From: Vitis vinifera
Taxonomy: Eukaryota; Streptophyta; Magnoliopsida; Vitales; Vitaceae
DNA: 64,000 nt
Reading direction: 5' to 3'
Assembly: GCF_030704535.1 (NCBI RefSeq)
Contig: NC_081808.1
Location: 20,024,501 to 20,088,500 of the forward strand
Position 1 is the stretch's first letter; every line of letters begins with the position of its first letter. The position numbers and the translations under genes are program-made. The notes under the pieces were generated by a model. That model was not told where the DNA came from. It saw only the letters and a list, made by a program, of their open reading frames with translations, and made no database searches. This document shows, in pieces, positions 23,329 to 34,200 of the stretch.

Positions 23329-23936
23329 TTTGGTGGCAGGAGGTTTTCGTGTTTGGTTTCGACTTTGTCGGAATATGAGATGTGTTTCATCTTTGGTTTC
23401 TAGATTTTGGAGTCTGTGGAAGGTTTTTTTAATGTCTGGCCATTGGGGTTTCGGTGGATTGGATACTCTTGTTTTTGCGGTTACCTCTCTGTTCTTGTGG
23501 CTCTCTGTTTTGTTGTTGGGGAATGTTAATAGAACTTCCAATTACATACTTTCTTGAGTAAAAAGTATAGGTGCTCTGTTGATTATAATTCGACATATTT
23601 TCGAGGTTATGGATATTATTATTATTTTTTAAAATACTATCTGGAGCTCATTTTATGTGAATTTTTTCCTTTGAATCAAACAGACATTTTAGTTTTCGTA
23701 GTTTTCACAAGTTCTCTAGAAGTGTGCAAATCCTTTGATCAGATTATAATGGAAATTTCGCCCTTTGAAACAAACAGAGATTTAGGGTTTAGTGATTTTT
23801 ACACATATACTGAAAAGTGTGCAAATCCTTTGTTGAGATCGTGTTAAGTAAATTCTGTCCCCGGAAACAAAAAATGGTTTAGGTTTTGGTGATTCATATT
23901 TTCTAAGAATGTGCAAATCTTTGATGTTGCAGAGCC

Positions 23937-26900
23937 ATGCCAACCTTTACAGCAATTGCGTTAGATAGGTTGTTGGAACCTGGGGCTTCAAAAACAGTCA
24001 TGAAGTCAGCTTCTGATTTGAAGCCTGTTCCTGATTTGAAGCTGGAAAGGAGAAATAGCACGTCCACAGTGACTACAGAAAACAAACCCCTCTGGTCTCA
24101 GATATCCCCAGCCCTCTATGCCACTCCGGAGGCCACCCCGCTTCCTGATTCTCCATCGTCATTCCCTCCATCGCCGTACATCATCAATCACAAGAGGCGA
24201 GGGCCACGTCTTATCAAGAGCTTCTCTCAGTATGACGTTCCATCTGGCCAAAAAATTGCTGATGGAGAAGGTGTCAAGGGAAATGCAAAAAACATAGAAC
24301 CTGTGGTTGTTGAGTCAGCAAACAATGGTCCTGTTACTTTCACTGTTGCTGATCCTATTGTGGAGGAGCCTGTGAATGGCTTCCATAATGAGAAACCTGA
24401 AAGCAGTAATTCAAAAAATATTTTTGCCACAGAAAATGGTCCCCTGAAGTCTGATGCGGTGAATTCAGAAAGAGATGGAGATGGAGATGGAGATGGTGAT
24501 GGTGATGGTGATGGTGATGGTGATGGTGATGATTTCTTTGATCCTCAGGAATCAATGAGTTTTACAAGCAACACTGAAGGAGAGGATTTTAATGGTGCTG
24601 AACATTCTTTGAAGCTTACTACTCCAATGGGAGAGTTTTATGATGCTTGGGAAGGTACTTGCCTTTTCTTCTTTCTTTGCTATGCGGTTTTTTATCATTT
24701 TGTTTGCTATTAGCATGCCATGGTTAGGCTTATGTAGTGGAAGATACTTGGAGGCTTGGAATGGCAGTTGGCATTGTTTCTGTATATACATATATATACA
24801 TATTCATTTTCCAGACCTTTTTTACTTGTCACATGTGAAGGAGAAGTTGTTTGCATCATGATTGGATATAGGAATACTCAAGTCTCCACCATTGATTTAT
24901 TTTTGGTCATGATGCCAGTATGATGATAGTCAATAGAGTTTTCTACAATTTTTTTCCATTTTTCAAGGTAGCCCGCATGATATATTATCCTTGAAAACTG
25001 ATTTTTCAATTTTTATGACTAATGATGTGTTGATATGTCTATATGTTGGTTTATTAGTTATGCAGTATTAGGGACATTGAAATTATATTTCCATGTCTTA
25101 CAATATAGGCAGAGTGACTTAAATTTTTAACATGCTTTAGAACTATCTTCTGAGGGTGCACAACAACCTTCGCATCGTGAGATTGAAGATGAAATGCGTG
25201 AAATAAGATTGAGTTTATTGACGGAGATCGAGAAGCGGAAACAAGCAGAAGAAGCACTGAAAAATATGCGAAATGTGTGGCAGACAATTAGCCAACAGTT
25301 ATCTCTTGTGGGGTTGACACTCCCTGCTGATCTTGCTGTTGTGGGTGAGGATGGGCAACCGGATGTTGATATCGCACAAGAATTGAGCCAACAAGTTTCT
25401 ATTGCTCGTTTTGTATCAGATTCCATTGGGAGGGGGATTGCGAAAGCTCAGGTGGAGATGGAGATGGAAGCTCAAATAGATTCAAAGAACTTTGAGATTG
25501 CTCGGTTATGGGACCGATTGCATTATTATGATGCTGTGAACCGGGAGATGTCTCAGAGGAACCAAGAAGGTTTAGGTAAGATTTCTGCACTGTCTTTTTT
25601 TTTTTTTTTAATTATTATCAAATTTTTATTTCTCTTATTTACCTCAAACCATGTGTTTAAACTTTCTGAAATTTTTGAGGCATGCTTTATTAATTTCTGT
25701 TCAGTATAATTTGTGTTTAGTTATATGCCTCTGTGTGTGTGCATTCATTATTTTTGCCCTTCATCCTGGTCATTTAGAGTAGGGACACATGATATGTGCT
25801 AGTGTGTCTAATATGCTTAAGTCATGATATGTGCTAGTGTGTGTATGTGTTATTTTTTCTCATCCTGGTGTTTTAGAGTAGGACCCATTATATGTGCTAG
25901 TGTGTCTAATTCTAATACGCTTAAGTCGTGGATAAATTACTATGCTATTGGTTGTCTTCACACTCTTTGAACTTGTTTAATAAGAATAGTATCATAAGTT
26001 CTTACGCTGAGGAAAAGCTTCATTGTCTGGCAACAACATGACTCTTTTTAGTCATGCTAATTGATCCTGTTACTTCCTTTTGAATTAGTGAATGGGCCTT
26101 CTATTGGACAGTCTTGCTTGGGCATGTAGGAACAGTTGGAGGTTTGGCATGGTGAGAAAATCATATGGAGAGAATTACTCAAATTCTATTATTCTAGAGA
26201 GTTAAACCCAGGAATGTAATACATAAATAAGAAAAATAAAATAATAATCAAAATGCATTGCATGATTTTTCTTTCTTTCTTTCTTTTTTCCTTTTGTTTT
26301 TAAGGTTGAGCCTTAAATGAAAGGAAGTTTCTGCTGTGCATACATATCAATTCTGTATGAGAATTTAGTCATTGTACTTGGGTTGGTTATAATCTTGAAG
26401 ATAGTTATTTTGAAGTGGTAAAATTTATCACACAAAACTGGTGCTACGAAAAAAAGGATTTTGTCCATCTAGTTATCTTAAACTTAGAACAAGTAGTCCA
26501 TAATTCTTTAGTTCTAGTTGTTACATGCCTACTGGTTGCGAGTTCATAAAATAAGGAAGGTATAGTTTGATGATTCTTTTTACTCATCTTGTTGTTCCAC
26601 ATGTTAGTTCACATATGTATCCTGTTGATGTTAACCATCTATTGAAGATATATGTGATTGCATCCTCATTCTCCCTTCTATATGTCAGTGCACTAATTGG
26701 TGAGTATAACACTGGATACCTGTTTCAGTGCCAGATAGCTTCAGAATAGTTTCAAGCATGTCTGTAATACCTCTCTCCCACTTTTCACTGTACTTGTGTC
26801 TCAGACTTGCATCTGAACTCTCTTCCATATGTTAGTGTGCTTATTTGAGAGTAGCAATAGACACCTGCTTCAGGGCCAGATAACTTCAAAATTGTTTCAA

Positions 26901-28282
26901 GCATGTTCGTTGTTCCTAACTCTCTGTTGCCTCCCTCTTGGACTTGTGTTAAAAACATCACAAAGATATACATGATGCCTGGATTGGTTTACTAATTAAT
27001 GTGCAATTGCATCTGAACTCTCTCTTCCATATGTTAGTGTGCTTATTTGAGAGTAGCAATAGACACCTGCTTCAGGGCCAGATAACTTCAAAATTGTTTC
27101 AAGCATGTTCGTTGTTCCTAACTCTCTGTTGCCTCCCTCTTGGACTTGTGTTAAAAACATCACAAAGATATACATGATGCCTGGATTGGTTTACTAATTA
27201 ATGTGCAATTGCATCTTAGGTCATTAGGTTCCATTACTCTAAAATTTATGGCTGTGGATCCTTGTCATAGTGCTAGATAACTTCAAAAAAGTTTCAAGCA
27301 TCTTCATTGCTTCTATCTATCTATCTTTACGTGCAAGCATGAATAGAATAAATAAATAAATAAATAAAAACCTATTTATCTATCCTTAAGATTTATAGCA
27401 ATGGATATTTGTTATAGTGCTTGAAACTTCTTTTCATTGTTTCATTGCTTCTTTACAGATTTTTTATTTTTTAAATAAACAGTGTGTTTGGGATATCTTT
27501 CTTGCAAGTCCTCTCCCTAGATTTCTCTCCTGTTTTTAAAATTAAATTTAAATAGAGGAACAAACATCTTCTTTACTTTCTTGTCCCTTTGGAAATCTCC
27601 CTATCCCCAGCCAACCCTCTTGCCACTTGAGCCAGGCCTCAAGGGCAATGGCAGGAACCAACTTATTGCTTGGGTAGTCTGGAAAATGATTTACGTTACT
27701 ATCATTTTCCAGAAAGTACGGTGTAAGCATGTAACATAGATGTCAGCCACTTTGCTGGAAAGCTTATTGGCATTTCTTGAGGTCTGAGTTTGAGTCCCTA
27801 TGTGATCTAGATTCGGAATGCTGTGGTTCAACTTCCTTTCACCAGTTATGACTTAACCTATTCTAACACTTAAAGTTACATATCTGAAGTCTTTACCCAC
27901 CAGCAAAACATTAGGAAAGAAGAGAGTATGCATGCATTCAGCTGCATGAGCTAAAAGTAAATGCACTTACAAATACACTAATGAAGAATATGTTTGTGTC
28001 CCCACCTTTATGAATGCTCTGCTTACCAAGTTCCATTTTGGCCCCAGCATTTCTGCTATTTGTCATCTGTGCTCTAATATTTGCCATGCCTTGTTTTCCT
28101 CAGAGTTGGCACGACGAGAGCGGCAATTAAGGAAAAGAAGGCAGAGATGGGTTTGGGGTTCAATTGCTGCTGTCATTACAGTTGGAACTGCAGCCCTAGC
28201 ATGGTCTTATCTCCCAACAGGACAAGGATCATCTGGAGAAGACCACTTTGAGGCTTCTGAACATGATCATGAAACCAAGTAA
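23937..28282 (+). CDS. Unknown plant protein with coiled coil and C-terminal membrane segment, 3 coding exons (443 aa)
   Basis: Exons 23937-24654, 25141-25575, 28104-28282 join in phase with GT-AG borders. The ATG follows an acceptor-like TTGCAG, so a non-coding first exon and a 5' UTR intron (from about 23030) are likely. Residues 1-120 are Ser/Pro-rich (MPTFTAIALDRLLEPG, PLPDSPSSFPPSPYIINHKR). An acidic Asp-Gly run at about residues 179-200 is encoded by a GATGGT/GATGGA microsatellite. A predicted helical coiled coil follows at about 245-385 (REIRLSLLTEIEKRKQAEEA, MEAQIDSKNFEIARLWDRL). A basic RRERQLRKRRQRW stretch then precedes one hydrophobic segment at about 400-421 and a short acidic tail, a tail-anchor-like layout. 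I do not recognise a biochemical function. The 2.5-kb second intron holds tandem duplications. Confidence 0.85.
24474..24531 (+). repeat. Coding GATGGN microsatellite (Asp-Gly repeat)
   Basis: About ten GATGG(A/T) hexamers in frame encode alternating Asp-Gly within the unknown coiled-coil protein. The first units read GATGGA and the later ones GATGGT. Repeat number is likely to vary between alleles without shifting the frame. Confidence 0.9.
25762..25931. repeat. Tandem duplication, period about 99 bp, intronic
   Basis: Two diverged copies start with CATCCTGGT at 25762 and 25861 and share TATGTGCTAGTGTGTCTAAT and CTTAAGTC. They lie in intron 2 of the coiled-coil gene. Confidence 0.75.
26660..27340. 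repeat. About 200-bp tandem repeat array with two near-identical units
   Basis: Units 26809-27008 (200 bp) and 27009-27210 (202 bp) are identical except for a 2-bp CT insertion. A diverged, shorter unit precedes them (26660-26808, sharing GCATC, ATGT(C/T)AGTG, GCCAGATA and GTTTCAAGCATG). A more diverged unit follows (27211 to about 27340, sharing GCATCTTAGG...CTAGATAACTTCAAAA). All lie in intron 2 of the coiled-coil gene. Confidence 0.88.
27347..27370. repeat. (AAAT)n microsatellite
   Basis: About five AAAT/AATA units in intron 2 of the coiled-coil gene, directly after a short CTAT repeat. Confidence 0.85.
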
Positions 28283-31146
28283 TGAGTTTTCCTGGTTAAC
28301 TGGTTACTATGACGCAATATCATAGGAGATAGAGAGAATAAAAGTCGCATAATGCCACCTTGTGAATAACAATCACTTTGTTTTGTCAGTTGCTTTTTCT
28401 GCTAATAGAGGATATGTAGTCCCACCAAAATACATACTTCAGGGTGTGCCTTTCGCTGACAAACTGATAGAGAGGGGTGAAACATAAATTGGATGAGTCA
28501 GAATCTGAAAATCTTGTTCTCTGGATTTTCCAAGACTTAACAAGTGTTGTGTTGGCTTAGGTTAGTCTCCAGGCCATGGGGGAAATTCTTTGGTTTTTTA
28601 TCCTGTTGTTTGGTTTACAGGCATATGAACTCCTCGATTTGGTCGGTGTTTATGATCTTCTGTGCCATACAAACAGGCTACAGGTTCCATTCATTTTACC
28701 ATTTCTGTGGTACTGTTGAAACATCTTCCTTTAAAAAATTAAATTATATTAAGTGCGGTAATGAGCTCAGCCTTGAATTTATTATTGTTGTATCAACCAT
28801 AGTATATAGGTATAATCCAATTGTTGCCCATTTAGTTTCAAAGTTGTTGCAAGCCGGTGCTTATGCGGCTTTTGGCCTGTTTTGATAATGGTGAATGCTG
28901 GGGAGACCGGGAGAGAGAGAGGTGGAAGGGAACAAAGAAAATCTACTGCACAAATGTTCTAGAAAATGGTTTTTTATTTTTTATCTCATAAATTTTTATT
29001 GAAAATATTTTTTTTAAATCAAAAAATTATTCTAAAAACAAATTTGACGCTTTTTTAATTACATTGGTAGAGTTTGTATGACCGATCAAGCTGATCCATT
29101 CTCATCTGGAAGTCATGGAGAGTGATGGGGAGAAAGGAATTGAAAGAAAATCTAGTGCTTGTAAGGGAGATGTTCTAAAAAATGATTTTTAATTTTTTAG
29201 AATGGAAAATGATTTTCTAAATTCAAAACTAAGGTAGGTGATGTTTGTTTGTTTTTCCTTATTTAATGTCGAATGTAATTGGCTTCAGATTTCAGTAAAT
29301 TGTTTTTTATTTCTTTTCTTTAACTTTTAACTTATTTGTCAATGTTTTTTTATTGAATAGAAGAAAGTAAAATATATAATTTTTTTCTTTAATCTAAAAA
29401 GTTAGTTGATTTAGTATATACGTTTAAAAAAATAAACGTCATCTAAGTTTAATAATTTCTTTATCAAAAATAGTTTTTGGAAAAAATATATTATTTTTTA
29501 AAATAAGTCAGGTGTTTTTAAGTAGTTTTTTTGGTAAAGTAAGCAACTGAGCCCTTTTTTTTTTCTTACTTCTTTGACTGTTAAAACTTTGATTTCGTAT
29601 CAAAACTTCAAAGCTTAGACATGGAAAAAATCTCTTCCCCAGACACCCCCTACTCCTCTATCTACAAAAAAAAGGGTGATCTCTAATTGCTCAACTCTGT
29701 GATTGTGAAAGTGGATGATGGATGATGCGGATTATCCTTCTTGGAAGCATTAGGTTCTTGCTATAATCCAAGGTTATGGAATAGCAAATTTCATTTCATA
29801 ATCTTTTGCAAGGATGCTGAGATCACAATGGCAAATTTTGCACATATTGCCATCGGAAAGAGGAATTTGTTGTAAAAAAAGTGGATAAATTTTCCCATGA
29901 AGCTGTAAAACAATCGAGAAAGCTACCCACTGTTGTTGCTTACGCTAAAAAAATGATAATTCTCATGTGAAATAGTGATTTTGATGCCAAACTTCAGATT
30001 TTTTAAACCAAAAAGTTTTAAGAAACCAATGAGAAGTTATTAAGTGTCCACTTGACCTTGATTTATAAATTGAAACTTGATTTTTTTCTTTTTTTTAAAA
30101 AAAAAAGTTTTTGACACTTTTGATTTTTCTAGAAACTCTCTTAATAAAATTTTCTCTTTTCCTTCACTTTTTTGGTAGTCAAATATGTCTTATGAGACCA
30201 AATCTCCAAACATGTCTTATATTAAATAACTATTACAGTGCAAATTAGGTAAATTCATTAAATTTTTAAAACTAAATTTAATAAAATTGAATAGTTGCAT
30301 TGTATGAATAATTAGAAAATGACTTAAGATGAATTGAATATATAGTTTAAGTCGATCTTTTGGATTAAATCATTTAATTTGAAGAGAAATTAGATCTAGA
30401 CTTAAAGTTAAATCAAAATTTGGTTTAGATTTTCAATTTAATTTAATGAAAAATAAGTCTCAACACCTATTTACCATAGAGATTGTTTTTTTTTCTTATT
30501 AATTTTCTCTTATTTTACATTTTATTATTCTTTTCAATTGAAATCATTGTTATTTTAATTTTTCATCATAAATTATCAATCCAATTTCATTTGATCATAT
30601 TAATCTGTTTTTTTTCATTCAAACCTTAATTACAAAAAATAATTAATCATAGTGGGCGACATTTAAAATCATTATACTATCATAACTTTTACTAAAAATC
30701 ATTTTTGATCGAGTAAGAGTTACCATCGCATTAAGTTATAAATTTTATTTTGATACGACAAAAATCTATCCACGATTAAGCTTCACATTCTTCTTTTTCA
30801 CTTCAAGAATGCACATAAATCTTGGCAAATCATCATATTCATACTTTTCACCAAAAACCAAAAAAAAAAAAAAATCAAAACTAAAAATAGAACTAAAATA
30901 AATCCACAACCTATGTGCACAACAACCACATCACAAACCAAGAATAATCCTCAATTATTCAAAAAATGCAAATAACTTAAGCAATTCTTTCCCTTTATGC
31001 CTCTTTCTAAAAATCATCAAATGCTAGCTGCAGTTTATAACAAAGAAAAAGAAAAATAAAAAACTTGTGTAATATTTTTTACTTTTTATTTTTTATTTTT
31101 AAAATCATTACTTTGTCAAAAAAAAAAAAAAAAAAAACACTCGAAT
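28283..31146. other. Intergenic region between the coiled-coil gene and ERA
   Basis: The first few hundred bases are the likely 3' UTR. The rest is AT-rich. A diverged duplicated block (around 28915-28990 and 29125-29215, sharing GAAAGAAAATCTA...TGTTCTA-AAAATG) suggests old repeat sequence. No coding gene was recognised. A poly-A run at about 31119-31137 immediately precedes the ERA promoter palindrome. Confidence 0.5.
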
Positions 31147-31156
31147 ACGACGTCGT
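31147..31156. promoter_or_regulatory. ACGACGTCGT palindrome upstream of ERA
   Basis: A 10-bp perfect palindrome with GACGTC core, 70 bp before the ERA start codon. It is the same core as at 22621-22632 before the neighbouring gene on the same strand. It could be a bZIP site or a core-promoter element; no binding evidence is available here. Confidence 0.5.
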
Positions 31157-31225
31157 TTAACAGGGGATTTAATGTGGAAATGCAATTTTTGATTGAAAGG
31201 ATATGAAGAGGTGAGGTGCTGAGAA

Positions 31226-34200
31226 ATGGCGCTGCCTCAAATGGAGGTTGTGGGTCTGCATACATCCATATCTCTTTATAGAGAAACATGGAGAAGTCAT
31301 TATCTCCATCGCTTTCAGTTCACCACTCTAGGCAAGAAATCTTTTCTCCATGGTTGTTCCTTCCAATTTCGAGCTTGGAGCAGAAGTCGAGAGCTCGTCT
31401 CCCCTCGAACTAACCTCTCCATCATTCGACGGGTTAATGCCACTGAACGAGTCGAAGAAGAATTTGATGTTATCGACAACCCAGCAGCGGCGAGTACGAT
31501 GAGCTCCTCCGAGGACGAGGAGTCATCAGCCTCAACTTTCCTATCTTTGAGCGAGAAGCCTGATAGGAACATGGCCCTCCTCGATGACTATGAGTTGGAG
31601 GAACTTGACTTTGCCTCCAACCCTAACCATCGCAGTGGTACATACTCTTTTCTTTCTTCTTCCTTTTCCTTTTTTCTGTAAAATTATTTGCCCTCTCTTT
31701 GATTGTTGAGAAAACCCAAGAAAAAGAAAAGCAAATGCAGCATTTCCAATCTATTGTTTCGTGCATGAATAGAAGCTGTCTAATTGTTTTGAATGATAGA
31801 GAATGAAGCTTTATTCACAGACAGAAATTGGCCTTCCCCAGATTATTATCCATGATTCATGCTTTTTACTTTTCTATGTTGTCTGAGAAACCTTAGGGCT
31901 ATCTCCTCTTAGTAGTTCTGAATTTTATGAGTCAAATGCAGGATATGTGGCTGTGCTTGGCAAGCCCAATGTTGGAAAGAGTACCCTTGCAAACCAAATG
32001 ATAGGCCAAAAGTTGTCAATTGTTACTGATAAACCTCAAACCACAAGGCATCGAATCCTTGGTATATGTTCTGGTCCAGAGTATCAGGTTTGAACATTTT
32101 GTATATAATAGATTATCATGCTTGATGTTAGTTGCCTCTTTAAATTTTCATTTGACTTTCACTTAACTGTTATGCAACAATGCTGAAAGCAAAAAATCTA
32201 GACACAGGTACATAGCGTACATGGCATTTACAGAAACTTCCATGCCTTGGGCTTGCCACCTTGATGAATCCCTAGCAGGATTCTGCTCCTGGATTGGGTT
32301 AACGAGATGTTCCTACAATCTTTTTGACATTCAATTGCCCCCTTATGAAGTCCTTTCTGAAGTCAGATGCTTATAAGTTATATTAGTCACAGATCCATCT
32401 ACCCAGACAATAAATGGGTATTGGTCAGGGGTAGTCCATCTTATGTGCCAGGAACCTCGAAAACTAATTTTATGGTGGTTGGCAGTAGCTGATTTTTTTA
32501 AGCTCCTGTTTTTATTTTTTTATTTTTTTTTTATTTTTTTATTTTATTTTTATTTTTTATTTTTTATTTTTTTGCATATAGATATACTATTTTCATAAAA
32601 CCATACTGAACAAATCTGCTTGCTTGCCTTTTATTCATGTTTGAAAAGTGTAGTTTAGTTGTCTAACTAATATTGTCTGGAGAGCAGTTCCCTCCTAGTA
32701 CTTCCCATTGGTGCTGAACTGCCAACTCTTCTCCTATGGATTCTATGGAGTAGCTTGTATGGCTCAACATTCAAATGCTTGATGTTTGCCCAAGTTGGGA
32801 TAGGGTTTAGTGAGCATGAAGTGAGCTTGATGCTTCTCACCATTGAGTACATAAGATGGTTTGAAAGTCTTGATTTGATGCTTGGAGCTGAAGGTTGATT
32901 GAGGCAAGAAGCTTGTCTCAAGACTCTCAACCAAGTTGGGAAGGATGGGGTATTCATCACTATCCTTAGTAGGTGTCACCAGAAGTGCATCATTCACTGA
33001 GGGGGATGGCTAGCTAATATCCTAGCCATTCCCTAGGTATTGATGGGAATGCCTGGCTGACACCTTGGTCAATTCACCTATAAGCTTACTTTCCCAATCC
33101 ACCATGTTCCCTCACTTATAGACTTAAGAACCTCTTTGAGGTCACCCTTGGCACTGGTTGCTGCAAAAGCCATATTTGGCTCAGCATCCTATTATAGGCC
33201 TATAATACTGGCACTCTCCAATTTTACTTAGCGTACCCTTGTTGACATGACACAACATGGATGTGAGTGTGGCATCCTTGGTCTATACTCCTATTTTGTT
33301 TTGGATATGGTTGTTTGATTTTGATTAATTTATTATTATTTTTATTTTCAACTTCCTTAGTAGGTTGTTACATTGAAAAAAGAGGAAATTCATGTATATG
33401 TAGAGATAAGGAAGAAAAGATAAAAATAGAAGGAAAAATATAGGAAGTTCTTATCAAAGATATCTTTACTTTTAATTGATTTCTAATTGGTTTTTCCTTT
33501 TTCCATTTGTTATGTCATATCCTGCTATCTATATCTAATTTTTGGATCATTTTTAGTTGGTTCCTCATATCCTAGATTTTTGAGTTAAAAGAATCTAACT
33601 CCTAGATATGTACCTGCACCTGATAACCAAGTCCAAGTCCAAGTCCAAGCACCATAGTTCTAGGCTTTGTTCAAGGTTAGGCTCACCATTGGCTTTGGGC
33701 TTATTAACCAGCTTCTCCCAGGACCCTTGTATAAAGGCTGAATGGGCCACATTGGAATATGTTATGCCACTCATAACTTTTGAGCCCTAGGGTTCCTCTT
33801 AGGTTCTCAAAGTACCTCCACTTGTGAGGCCCCTTCCAAGTCTATTGTTAAACTCTTGAATCCCCCCATCTCTCATTTTCCATGTTCCCCACAAATTGAT
33901 AGGATTCACCATCGAAGTGAATAATCTCTTCCAACAAAAAACTTATTGTTACTACATTAGTGATTATACTCCGTTGGCTATTCTGTTCCGTTCATCTTGG
34001 TGTAGGACTTTATATTTTCTTGTGATTTACACTTAGTTGAAGATTCAAGGTTGTTGGAGAATCAGCCAATGATAATACAGGTCAGTATGGAGAATTATTA
34101 AAAGGGTAATGATTTTTACATGCGACATAAAGTGGACTTTAGGGAATTAAGAAATTGAGTGCTTTTTTATTTAGATGAAAATGGGATTTTAAATTGAGTG

